Source: RYN-433 sp036558265
Lineage (GTDB): Bacteria; Planctomycetota; Phycisphaerae; Tepidisphaerales; Tepidisphaeraceae
Assembly: GCA_036558265.1 (NCBI GenBank)
Contig: DATBFY010000528.1
Coordinates: 1 to 13,148 of the forward strand
Direction of reading: 5' to 3'
Length of the DNA: 13,148 nucleotides
Shown here: piece after piece, positions 1 to 7,076 of the stretch
Numbering within the stretch: the first letter of the stretch is position 1
Layout: each line of letters starts with the position of its first letter
Translations under genes and position numbers: made by a program
Notes under the pieces: generated by a model
The model's database searches: none
Seen by the model: only the letters and a program-made list of their open reading frames with translations
What the model was told of the DNA's origin: nothing

Positions 1-317
1 CGACCGCCCACGCCGAGATCCTCGCCATCCGCCAGGCCGCCCGGTCGCTGGGGGATTGGCGGCTGGAGGACACGATCCTCGCGGTCACGCTCGAGCCGTG
101 CCCGATGTGCGCCGGGGCGATCGTCAACGCCCGCGTTCCGCACCTGGTGTATGGCTGTCCCGACCCCAAGGCCGGCGCGGTGCAGACGCTTTACCAGCTC
201 TGCACCGATCCGCGCCTTAACCATCGTGTTCAGGTCGAGGCCGGTGTGCTTGCGGATCAGTGTGCGTCGCTGCTCACCTCATTTTTCGCCGCCAAGCGTG
301 CCATGGGAAAGAAGTAA
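1..317 (+). CDS. tadA: tRNA-specific adenosine deaminase TadA, C-terminal part (5' end outside window)
   Basis: This is the end of a zinc-dependent deaminase that converts adenosine to inosine at wobble position 34 of tRNA (tRNA-Arg ACG in most bacteria). The frame is open from base 3 and begins with TAHAE, containing the HAE zinc/catalytic motif (bases 9-17). It continues with EPCPMCAGAIVNAR, which holds the PCxxC pair of zinc-binding cysteines (about bases 96-110), then VYGCPDPKAGA, and ends with a short basic tail and TAA at 315-317. These elements in this order are diagnostic of the TadA/CMP-dCMP deaminase family. About 50 N-terminal residues lie upstream of the window. A related cytosine or guanine deaminase is the main alternative, but the PCPMC motif and the GAV...LYQLCTDPRLNHRV segment fit TadA best. 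The next gene starts 78 bases downstream on the same strand. Confidence 0.93.
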   Translation, partial: TAHAEILAIRQAARSLGDWRLEDTILAVTLEPCPMCAGAIVNARVPHLVYGCPDPKAGAVQTLYQLCTDPRLNHRVQVEAGVLADQCASLLTSFFAAKRAMGKK

Positions 318-354
318 ATTCCGGGAACGTCTATGATGTACGCCCGCGCGCGGT

Positions 355-381
355 TTGCGCGCCAGGAACACACGCGCGCAA
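355..381 (+). promoter_or_regulatory. Inverted repeat just before the sigma-like gene
   Basis: TTGCGCGC (355-362) and GCGCGCAA (374-381) form a perfect 8-bp stem with an 11-base loop. It lies between the tadA stop and the ATG at 396, ending 14 bases before that ATG. There is no T-run after it. It could end tadA transcription, act on the leader of the next gene, or be a chance product of GC-rich sequence. If translation of the next gene began at the upstream ATG at 333, the stem would be inside coding sequence, which slightly favours the start at 396. Confidence 0.3.
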
Positions 382-395
382 GCGATCGAATTCCC

Positions 396-2669
396 ATGGA
401 CGACGCCCAGATCCTGCAACATTACCTCGACGGCCACGCCCCCGCCGATACGTTCGCGCAGTGGGTCGCGGGGCGCGTCCCGCTGGTCTACTCCGCCGCG
501 TTGCGCCAACTGCGCGACCCGGTGCTGGCGGACCAGGCGACGCAGGCGGTGTTCGTCCTGCTGTTGCGCCGCACGCCGCCGCTGGGCCCGATTTCGAATC
601 TCACGCCATGGCTGTTCGACACCACGCGCCGGGTCTGCCGCCAGCTCGGCGGTGGATCCGTGCCGGGCGCACCGACCGACGGCGTGGCGCCGCCGGCGAT
701 CTACGCCGCCCCGAGCGACTGGGCGGGCTTGTCGACCGGCATCGACGAGGCGATCGCGTTGCTGGCGGACGATCCGCGGCGTGCGTTTCTGCTGAAGTAC
801 CTGGCGAACCTCCCGGTTCGCGACGTCGCCGAAGCCCTGGGATGGTCCGACGCGGTCAACGCCGCGGGTCAGGAGATCTCCGCCGCGGTCGTGCGCCTTC
901 GGCAGTATTTCGAGTCGCGCAACCGGTTCGTCGCGCCCGATGCGCTGATCGCGGCGATCCAGGCGCACGCGGTCCAACCCGCGCCGGCCGCGGTCGTGCA
1001 GAATGCGATTACCGCCGCGATCGCTGGCGCGCCCGCGCCCGTTGCGGCGCTGGCGGACCGGGTTGCCGCCGCCGTCCGCCGCGGTCGCATCGCGCGCGCC
1101 GCCGCGGTCGTGGGCGTGTTGTTCCTGATCGGCGTCACCGGCGTCATGCTCTACGGCGCGATGAAGAACGCGCGCCTGGCCGCGACGCGGCCGTCCGCCG
1201 ACAGTGCTGCCGACGCCGCGACGGGAAACTCGGCATCCAATTCGGCTTCCAGCAACGTTCCCGCCGCGCCGCCAGGCAACCCTCCGGCATTGCCGCAGCA
1301 GCCGATGCCACCGCCGGCGCCCGTCAAGCCCCTGCCGCTCACCAAGCCGGAGAAGCCGATCGATTCGCAGCAGGCCGCCCGCTTCCTCGCGGCGATCCGC
1401 CACGGCGACGCCGACACCGTCCGCGGGATGGTCGATCAGGAGGAGGCGATCGTGAACGTGAAGGATCCGCAGACCGGGCGATCGGCCGTCGAGGTCGCGG
1501 CCGAGGCGGTGCAGTGGCGGCGGCAGGACGCGACACGGATCGCGCATCTTCTGATCGACAACGGGGCGGCGACGAGCATCTTCACCGCCGCCCGGGCAGG
1601 TCATCGCGATTATGTGGCGGCGATGCTCAACGAGCAGCCGCAGCTCCTGTTCGCCAAGGACCAGGAGGGTCTGACCGCGCTCCAGCGCGCCGCCCTGGTG
1701 CCCGGGCCCAGTCCCGAGTGCGAGGAAGTGGTGGACCTGCTCATCCAGTGCGGCGCCAAGGTGGACATCTGGACCGCCTGCACCTTTGCCCGATTCGAGG
1801 ATGTGAAGCAGGCTCTTGCCGATGATCCTAAGTTGATCAACCAGCGATGTTTAGGTGGGACGCCGCTGAGCTGGGCCGTGCGACCCCGAAGGTACCCCGA
1901 TGACCCCCTGGCGATCCCCCGGCTCCTCCTGGAGCAGGGGGCCGACCCCCGCAGCGTGGATACCGCCAGCGAGGGGCGGATGACGCCGCTGCACCACGCC
2001 GCGGCGTGGGGCGGGCAGGCGGCGGTGGCGCAACTTCTGCTGGATCATGGGGTTGAGGTCAACATTTCCGATGATTTCGGGTGGACGCCGCTGGATTATG
2101 CGATCGCACGGGGGCGCAAGGAGATGGTCGAGTTCCTGCAATCCAAGGGTGGACGCCGCACGACGGTCGATCAACCGGATCAGCCGAGCAAGACGGCGCG
2201 GTTCTTCGCGGCGGTGCAGGATGGGGACGTGGACCTGGTGCACCGCCTGCTGGACGACACGCCGGAACTCGCGAAGACCCGCGGTGCGACGGGGGAGACC
2301 CCGCTTCACTGGGCGGCGGCCGGGGGTTCGGATGCGATCATCGACCTGTTGCTGGCGGACCGGGCGGACGTCAATGCGCAGGAGAGCAACAAGTTTGGGG
2401 GCACGCCGCTGCACTGGGCGGTGCGGCACGACCGTTTGGGGACGGTCAAACACCTGTTGGAGCGGGGCGGAGACGCCAGGGCGCTCAACCAGCGCAACGG
2501 CCAGACGCTTGTGCACACGGCGGCGCAGCATACCGACGACGCGGCGCTGGTCGAGCTGTTGCTGTCCAAGGGGATCGATCCGGGGGTGAAGGACCGGTTC
2601 GGGAAGACGGCGGCCGAGTACGCGCGGGAGGCGGGGCACGGGGCGGTCGCGGGTCGGCTGGGGAAATAG
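396..2669 (+). CDS. ECF-sigma-like domain / transmembrane / ankyrin-repeat fusion protein
   Basis: This 757-residue protein has three parts. Residues 18-84 resemble sigma-70 region 2 of planctomycete/verrucomicrobial ECF factors (LVYSAALRQLRDPVLADQATQAVF, then a WLF helix at 72-74). Residues about 112-172 resemble region 4 (RRAFLLKYLANLPVRDVAEALG and a following helix). A single hydrophobic helix at 235-256, preceded by RRGR, predicts the sigma part inside and the C-terminus outside. A Pro/Ala/Ser-rich linker (about 270-325) follows. From about 325 to the end there are roughly ten ankyrin units, with TPLSWAV, TPLHHAAAWGG, TPLDYAIARG, TPLHWAAAGG and GTPLHWAV motifs. The start at 396 is chosen because the sigma homology begins there; an in-frame ATG at 333 adds 21 arginine-rich residues. 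Neither start has a clear Shine-Dalgarno. ECF-like proteins with C-terminal extensions are known in this phylum. The role is inferred: membrane-tethered regulation or binding of RNA polymerase controlled by a periplasmic ankyrin sensor. The recognition helix is poor in basic residues, so DNA binding is doubtful. Confidence 0.85.
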   Translation: MDDAQILQHYLDGHAPADTFAQWVAGRVPLVYSAALRQLRDPVLADQATQAVFVLLLRRTPPLGPISNLTPWLFDTTRRVCRQLGGGSVPGAPTDGVAPPAIYAAPSDWAGLSTGIDEAIALLADDPRRAFLLKYLANLPVRDVAEALGWSDAVNAAGQEISAAVVRLRQYFESRNRFVAPDALIAAIQAHAVQPAPAAVVQNAITAAIAGAPAPVAALADRVAAAVRRGRIARAAAVVGVLFLIGVTGVMLYGAMKNARLAATRPSADSAADAATGNSASNSASSNVPAAPPGNPPALPQQPMPPPAPVKPLPLTKPEKPIDSQQAARFLAAIRHGDADTVRGMVDQEEAIVNVKDPQTGRSAVEVAAEAVQWRRQDATRIAHLLIDNGAATSIFTAARAGHRDYVAAMLNEQPQLLFAKDQEGLTALQRAALVPGPSPECEEVVDLLIQCGAKVDIWTACTFARFEDVKQALADDPKLINQRCLGGTPLSWAVRPRRYPDDPLAIPRLLLEQGADPRSVDTASEGRMTPLHHAAAWGGQAAVAQLLLDHGVEVNISDDFGWTPLDYAIARGRKEMVEFLQSKGGRRTTVDQPDQPSKTARFFAAVQDGDVDLVHRLLDDTPELAKTRGATGETPLHWAAAGGSDAIIDLLLADRADVNAQESNKFGGTPLHWAVRHDRLGTVKHLLERGGDARALNQRNGQTLVHTAAQHTDDAALVELLLSKGIDPGVKDRFGKTAAEYAREAGHGAVAGRLGK

Positions 2670-2734
2670 GTCGCGTTTCGCGTGGTGTGGCGAGGTCGGG
2701 GCGATCCGATAACATGGGAAGGCTGAACTGAAAC

Positions 2735-2739
2735 AGGAG
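2735..2739 (+). promoter_or_regulatory. Ribosome binding site AGGAG deciding the start of the secreted protein
   Basis: AGGAG lies 6 bases before the ATG at 2746 but directly abuts the in-frame ATG at 2740. Normal spacing therefore selects 2746 as the start, giving a protein beginning MRRAMIGLVV with a classical signal peptide. Confidence 0.65.
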
Positions 2740-2745
2740 ATGATT

Positions 2746-3291
2746 ATGCGTCGAGCCATGATCGGACTTGTCGTGTCCCTGTGCCTGGCCGGCACTGGCT
2801 ATGCGCAACAGACCAAGCCGGCCACGAGCCAGCCGACGACGCGGCCGAGCAGTGGGGTGCAGGCCGTGCCGCCGAGCCAGTTGCTGGACAGCCTGCTCAA
2901 GCCGCCGTCGGCGGCAGGTCAGCCGCTGCAGCCGATCCAGGAAGGCCCGGTGCTGGACGCGACGACCGGCAACAACGCGGTCGCGCCGGGGGCGCCCCAG
3001 CTCAACCTGATGCGTGAGGGGAGCTACGTGGTCGATCGCACGGGGCGGCTGACCAAAAGCGCCGACGGGCAGAATTCCGAGTTGACGTTCGACTCGGACG
3101 GCAAGGCGATGAAGGATCCGCCGATGATCATCCTGCCGAACCTGAAGCTGATGCAGATGGAGAACGCGGTGACGGGCGGTGCGAAGGACCTGCGGTTCAA
3201 GGTCACGGGGATGGTGACCGAGTACAAGGGTCGGAATTACATCCTGCTGGAGAAGGTGGTGGTCGTGCCGGACATCGTCCAACAATTCTGA
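2746..3291 (+). CDS. Small secreted protein of unknown function
   Basis: This 181-residue protein has a Sec signal peptide: MRR, a hydrophobic core (residues 5-17) and a GYA-QQ cleavage site after residue 20. It is followed by a Thr/Ser/Pro/Gln-rich low-complexity stretch (about 21-45). The cysteine at 13 is not in a proper lipobox, so a lipoprotein is unlikely. The C-terminal half is well ordered, with SYVVDRTGRL, a SDGKAMKDPPMIILPN segment, and a final beta-rich stretch FKVTGMVTEYKGRNYILLEKV. That last part reads like a small beta-barrel (OB-like) domain with a VTEY-x-GRNY signature. I have a sense that similar domains occur in other planctomycete exported proteins, but I cannot name a family. 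The gene is followed after 13 bases by a methyltransferase gene and probably shares its transcript. Location is inferred to be periplasm or cell surface. Confidence 0.85.
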   Translation: MRRAMIGLVVSLCLAGTGYAQQTKPATSQPTTRPSSGVQAVPPSQLLDSLLKPPSAAGQPLQPIQEGPVLDATTGNNAVAPGAPQLNLMREGSYVVDRTGRLTKSADGQNSELTFDSDGKAMKDPPMIILPNLKLMQMENAVTGGAKDLRFKVTGMVTEYKGRNYILLEKVVVVPDIVQQF

Positions 3292-3304
3292 AGGATGAAG
3301 GCAG

Positions 3305-4009
3305 ATGGGATTCCTGTCGGAGCGTCGGCGGCGGGCGGAATGGATGGACGCGCCGGACGTCGATCCGGAATTGCTTGGTCGGAGCCTGGGCTTCATTCGA
3401 CGGATCAATTCCCTTTTGGGGTATACGCGGGCGACGTTGCGTCATCTGGAGGGGTTCAGCCGCGGATGGCGCGCGGGGGAGCGGATCCGGATCATCGACC
3501 TGGCGACGGGCTCGGCGGACATCCCGCGCGCCATCTTGCGCTGGGCGGATTGGAAGGGGTTTGACGTGCGGATCGTCGGGGTGGATCGGCACGCGGTGAC
3601 CGCCGCTGCGGCGGGCAGCAATTGCGATCCGCGGTTGCGGATCGTGCGGGCGGACGTGTTCGAGCTCCCGTTTGCGCCGGGCAGTTTCGACTACGCGCTG
3701 ACGGCGATGTTCCTGCACCACCTGGATGACGACCAGGTCGTCACGGTGCTTCGGACGATGGGGGCGCTTGCCCGTCGCGGGGTGATCGTGGCGGACCTGC
3801 TGCGGCGGTACCGATCGTACGCGTGGATCAGCCTGCTGAGTGCGCTGGCGAACCCGGTCGTGCGGCATGACGCGCGGGTCAGCGTGGCGCAGGCGTTCCG
3901 CAAGGAGGAAGTGCTGGGCTTGCGCGATCAGGCCGGTTTAGATTTCGTACGGTATCATGAGCACTTCGGGCACCGGTTTGTGCTCGCGGGGGAGCGGGTT
4001 GACCGATAA
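3305..4009 (+). CDS. Class I SAM-dependent methyltransferase
   Basis: This 234-residue protein is a Rossmann-fold methyltransferase that uses S-adenosylmethionine; its substrate is unknown. Motif I, IRIIDLATGSADIP, lies at residues 61-74. The acidic residue ending beta-2 is D94 in GVDRH. The sequence then shows RIVRADVFELPFAPGSFDYAL and a post-motif helix FLHHLDDDQVV. The C-terminal part contains RYRSYAWISLLSALANPVVRHDARVS, and the N-terminus has EWMDAPDVDPELLGRSLGFIRRIN. Both resemble the UbiE-like methyltransferases often found near type III polyketide synthase or lipid-modification genes, so a small lipid or phenolic substrate is possible. No such partner gene is in the window. AAGGA at 3291-3295 and GAAGG at 3297-3301 provide ribosome binding for ATG 3305. 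It appears to be co-transcribed with the secreted protein gene upstream. Confidence 0.88.
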   Translation: MGFLSERRRRAEWMDAPDVDPELLGRSLGFIRRINSLLGYTRATLRHLEGFSRGWRAGERIRIIDLATGSADIPRAILRWADWKGFDVRIVGVDRHAVTAAAAGSNCDPRLRIVRADVFELPFAPGSFDYALTAMFLHHLDDDQVVTVLRTMGALARRGVIVADLLRRYRSYAWISLLSALANPVVRHDARVSVAQAFRKEEVLGLRDQAGLDFVRYHEHFGHRFVLAGERVDR

Positions 4010-4074
4010 GGGTGGGGCCGGTGAAATGCCGACGGTGAAGCGCACGAGAGAGCGCGCGCGGAGGCAAAGCTGCG

Positions 4075-4473
4075 ATGGCCGTGTACGTGATGATGAACGC
4101 ATTGACCCGGGCGGTTTGCTGGACCGCGGGGGTGGTCGAGGGCTTGGTCGCCGGGCTTCTCGGGCGCGATGGCGCCAGCGGTTTTGAGTCGATGCCGGTG
4201 ATCGCGCTCGACGAGCCGTTCGGAGAGTTGCGTGCGGCGTTGTTGGGGCGGCATCGCAATCAGATCGCGCGGGTTCTCGGGGAGCCGCCGACGGCGTCGG
4301 TCGGATTCGGACAGAGCGTGGCCGGGGCGGCGGCGCCGGCGACCTTCTGGCAGGCGTCGACCTGGTATTACCCGTTCGATCACGTCAGGCAGCAGGCGAT
4401 CGCGATCCGGTTCGTGGGGGACCGGGCGCGGGAGGTGGATTTCATCGGGGCGATGGGGAAACGGGAAACGTGA
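4075..4473 (+). CDS. Conserved-looking small protein, function unknown
   Basis: This 132-residue protein has an ATG preceded by GGAGG at 4060-4064 (10-base spacing). The first 30 residues are moderately hydrophobic (MNALTRAVCWTAGVVEGLVAGLLG). They could form an amphipathic or membrane-associated helix, but there is no clear signal cleavage site. The rest contains FGELRAALLGRHRNQIARVLGEPPTAS, then ATFWQASTWYYPFD, and ends IAIRFVGDRAREVDFIGAM. The order of a short helix, an 'LGEPP' turn, a 'TWYYP' strand and a final 'I.F....REVDF' strand recalls the small BamE/SmpA-OmlA-like fold. The match is by eye and weak. It lies 65 bases after the methyltransferase gene and is convergent with the HEAT-repeat gene, separated by 12 bases with no visible terminator. 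Confidence 0.72.
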   Translation: MAVYVMMNALTRAVCWTAGVVEGLVAGLLGRDGASGFESMPVIALDEPFGELRAALLGRHRNQIARVLGEPPTASVGFGQSVAGAAAPATFWQASTWYYPFDHVRQQAIAIRFVGDRAREVDFIGAMGKRET

Positions 4474-4485
4474 AGACGGCGATTC

Positions 4486-6708
4486 TTACACGACGACTTC
4501 GTACCACCTGTTCACGTACCACTCGCGAAACGCCCCGTTCCGGGCGCTGATGTCGTTGTAGCGGTTGTCGATCTGCTGCCCCTTTTGCCCCCTGATGCTC
4601 AGCCCCTTGGCCTCCGTAAGTAGCTCCAGGGCCGACTTGAGCTCGTTTCGTTTTTCGAGCCGGTCGACTTCCTGAAGGATCACCAGGCCCATCAACTCTT
4701 CGTTGGGGCCCGGGTCGAGCTGGATCCGCTGTTTCGCAAAGACTGCGGCTTCCTTGTATTGCTTGGAGCGCAGGTAGGCGTCCATCAGATTGGTCTGAAG
4801 GTTTACGGTGCGTACGCCCTTGCCCTGCTTGCCCTTGCCCTTAGCGTCCCAGAATTCGAGTGCCGCGCGGAGGTAGGGGATCGCAGACTCTGGCTTGTCG
4901 ATCTTCGGGTCCAGATAAAGGGTACCCAGGTCCTCGCGCGTCTTTGCCAAACTCGTGTCGTCGCCGGCTTTGACGTATTTGTCATAGAGCGCGAGGTAGG
5001 CGGTCAGGAGGCGGTCCGGCATGCCGTTGAGACGGTTTCCAGCCCAGTTTTCGAGCGTGAGGGCGTCGAACTCGGGCTGCTGGAAAAGGCTGCTGACCGA
5101 TTTCCACGCCTCGTCGCGGACTTTTTCGTCCGGCTCGCGGCTGGGGAGGGTCGCGCTGTAGAGTGCCTCGGCCTGGGCGGGCCCGCCGACGATTCCCAGC
5201 GCCGCGGCGGCTTCGAGTCGCACGCCCGGCTCGGCGTCATGGAGCGGTCCGCTCGCCAATTGAATCGCGATGTCCGACTTGCGCTGGGTGTTATTCAGCG
5301 CGCTCAGGGCCTTGATGGCGGATCGGCGGAGGCTGGGACTGTTCCCCTCTTCTTCCTTCAGTAGAGCGAACAGGGTCGTCACCAGGTCCGGGTCTTTGAG
5401 CGGGATCATCGCCGCGACCACCTGCTCGCGCAACCGGATTGCGCCACGAAGCCGCTCGGTGCGGCCGATCGTCTGCACCAGCGCGTTCGACACGTCGCGC
5501 GTCATCTTCGGGTCCTTGGCGATTTCCGGCCCCAGTTCGGCCAGCGCCCGCCCGGCGGCCTCGGAGACCTGGAAGGACGCGTCATCGAGCAGGTGAAGCA
5601 GATCGGGAACTGCGCCGACGTCCCGGGTGGGCGCCAGGGCGTCGATCAGAGCGGCCTTGACGGCGGGGAACGGCTCACGCTTGAGCTGCGCCAGCAGCGG
5701 CTTGGCAGCCTTCGAGTCGTTGATCGCCCGGATGGCGCCGGCGACCTTCTGCCGCACATCCGGCGAGCTGTCGCCAATCAGCTCGCGCAACTGCGTTTTC
5801 ACCGTCTCCGCCACCGTGATGCCTTCGGCGCGCTCCTGCTGGACCATCTTCGCCCCCGCGGCGCGAACCGTCGCGTTGTTGTCTTTGAGCCAGCGCAGCA
5901 CCGCGGCCTCGCGCTCGGCCTCGTCGTGGATCGCGCGGTGCTGGTCGTCCACCAGGCGCTCGATTACCGCGATGGCCTGTTTGAGCTGGTCGTTGGCCTG
6001 CCGGAATCGCGACTCGCGTTCGGCACGGCGTTCCTCAATGAACTCGCGCGGGTTCTTGTCCTGCTGCTTGCGCCACCAGTCTTCCCACTGTCCGACGTCC
6101 CGGCCGTACTCGGTCCTGCCGGTCATCTCCGCCAGGGCATCGGCGGCGGCGTCGCTCAGGCGGATGGTGTCGCCGCGGAGCAGCAGCTCGATGAGGAACT
6201 GAGCGGTCTCCTTGTCATTCCAGGTTCCCAGCGAACGGACGGCGGCGAGGCGCGCGCCCTCGGCGACGTCGGCGCGCCGGATGAACTCGCGCAGGCGGTT
6301 GCGGGCGTTGGGGTTGTCGCGGTAACCGGCCAGCGCGAGCGAGACGGCCTCGGCCAGGTCGGGCGTGATCGTCGGCTGCAGGGTGCGCATCAGCTCGTTG
6401 AGGAAGTCGGGCGGCGGGTTTTCGACGTCGGCCAGGGCGCGGGCGACGGGGACCTCCAGGTCGCTGCGATTGGATTGCAGCGCCTCCATCAGGATGTCGT
6501 TCGCCCCGCGCTGAAGGAGCCGCTTGGCGGCCTCATCGCGCTCGCGTGGAGGCTTGTTCGTATTGAAAAGCGTCGCTTTGAGCTGATCCAGCTCATCGGC
6601 GGGATTTGCCTGGGAGAGGGGTTGCTGGGCAAAGGTCCGCAGGGAGGGCATCGCGGCGGTGACCGCCGAAGACAAGAGTATCGCTCCCAGCCAGCGCTTT
6701 GCTCTCAC
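4486..6708 (-). CDS. Exported HEAT-repeat protein with TPR-like C-terminal region
   Basis: This 740-residue protein starts at the GTG at 6708-6706. It begins MRAKRWLGAILLSS and has a signal peptide cleaved near TFA-QQ (residue 27). The frame is open upstream to another GTG at 6777, but that would place 23 residues ahead of the signal peptide. After the signal come HEAT-type helical pairs (about residues 35-210), typified by VPVARALADVENPP and GARLAAVRSLGTWNDKE. A charged, probably coiled-coil stretch follows (about 222-275, EERRAERESRFRQANDQLKQ). A second HEAT array (about 275-520) shows SSPDVRQKVAGAIRAINDSKA and DALAPTRDVGAVPDLLHLLDD. The last 200 residues are TPR-like (AIPYLRAALEFWDAKG, SKQYKEAAVFAKQRIQLDP). 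HEAT and TPR solenoids bind proteins; the partner is unknown, and a periplasmic scaffold role is inferred. It is divergent from the TPR gene at 7159. Confidence 0.87.
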   Translation of the reverse strand: MRAKRWLGAILLSSAVTAAMPSLRTFAQQPLSQANPADELDQLKATLFNTNKPPRERDEAAKRLLQRGANDILMEALQSNRSDLEVPVARALADVENPPPDFLNELMRTLQPTITPDLAEAVSLALAGYRDNPNARNRLREFIRRADVAEGARLAAVRSLGTWNDKETAQFLIELLLRGDTIRLSDAAADALAEMTGRTEYGRDVGQWEDWWRKQQDKNPREFIEERRAERESRFRQANDQLKQAIAVIERLVDDQHRAIHDEAEREAAVLRWLKDNNATVRAAGAKMVQQERAEGITVAETVKTQLRELIGDSSPDVRQKVAGAIRAINDSKAAKPLLAQLKREPFPAVKAALIDALAPTRDVGAVPDLLHLLDDASFQVSEAAGRALAELGPEIAKDPKMTRDVSNALVQTIGRTERLRGAIRLREQVVAAMIPLKDPDLVTTLFALLKEEEGNSPSLRRSAIKALSALNNTQRKSDIAIQLASGPLHDAEPGVRLEAAAALGIVGGPAQAEALYSATLPSREPDEKVRDEAWKSVSSLFQQPEFDALTLENWAGNRLNGMPDRLLTAYLALYDKYVKAGDDTSLAKTREDLGTLYLDPKIDKPESAIPYLRAALEFWDAKGKGKQGKGVRTVNLQTNLMDAYLRSKQYKEAAVFAKQRIQLDPGPNEELMGLVILQEVDRLEKRNELKSALELLTEAKGLSIRGQKGQQIDNRYNDISARNGAFREWYVNRWYEVVV

Positions 6709-7005
6709 GTGCCTCTGCCCAACAGGGGTGAACGTTAACGGATGAATCGCAGGTTGAGCGCGCGACGCGACGAGCACAACCTGCGCAGGCGCGGCCTGAT
6801 CGACTTATCGGCCCGATTGCCCGATCGCTTTGCGACCAAGGTCTCTGCGGAGAGTCGGGCACGACGACGTCCTGCCGCGCGGGCACGGGCGGCGTGACCC
6901 CGCGCGCGCCCGCCACCGCCATCCTCCATCACCAGGCCACAAAGTTAACGGATTTCGCAATCGGGCGAAAGCCGCCGGCGGTCGTCGCGGGCACATTCCC
7001 CGGCG

Positions 7006-7031
7006 AGAATCCGCACATCGGACCGGATTCT
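7006..7031. promoter_or_regulatory. Inverted repeat, candidate operator upstream of the TPR gene promoter
   Basis: AGAATCCG (7006-7013) and CGGATTCT (7024-7031) form a perfect 8+8 bp dyad with a 10-base spacer. It ends 15 bases before the candidate -35 box at 7047. The arm-to-arm centre distance (about 18 bases) and its position suit binding of a dimeric regulator that could control one or both divergent genes. No regulator gene is adjacent. Confidence 0.4.
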
Positions 7032-7046
7032 ACGCCCCCGATCCCC

Positions 7047-7076
7047 TTGCCGGAAAGCCGAAGTCGATATTAAATT
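7047..7076 (+). promoter_or_regulatory. Candidate sigma-70-type promoter for the TPR gene
   Basis: TTGCCG at 7047-7052 could be a -35 box. The AT-rich patch at 7067-7078 offers TATTAA (7068-7073, 15-base spacing) or TAAATT (7071-7076, 18-base spacing) as -10. Each hexamer matches four of six consensus positions. The AT-rich patch stands out in this GC-rich region. Transcription would start near 7080-7085. Confidence 0.4.

Noticed and set aside
260..1825. Long open frame on + (521 codons) overlapping the sigma-like gene, and a 441-codon frame on - over 279-1604
   Set aside because: Both are Arg/Gly/Ala-rich with no recognisable domain, as expected when a GC-rich gene is read in another frame. 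The overlapping frame with sigma and ankyrin motifs is clearly the real gene.
1851..2795. 314-codon open frame on - opposite the ankyrin region
   Set aside because: The composition is that of an antisense shadow (Arg/Pro/His-rich) and no motif is present. The + strand shows TPLH ankyrin repeats in the same place.
2485..3868. Open frames on - (2485-3408 and 3203-3868) opposite the secreted protein and methyltransferase genes
   Set aside because: They have no start signals and shadow-like composition. Both + strand genes have ribosome binding sites and recognisable protein features.
5593..6738. 381-codon open frame on + opposite the HEAT gene
   Set aside because: It mirrors the HEAT repeats on the other strand and shows no independent domain or ribosome binding site.
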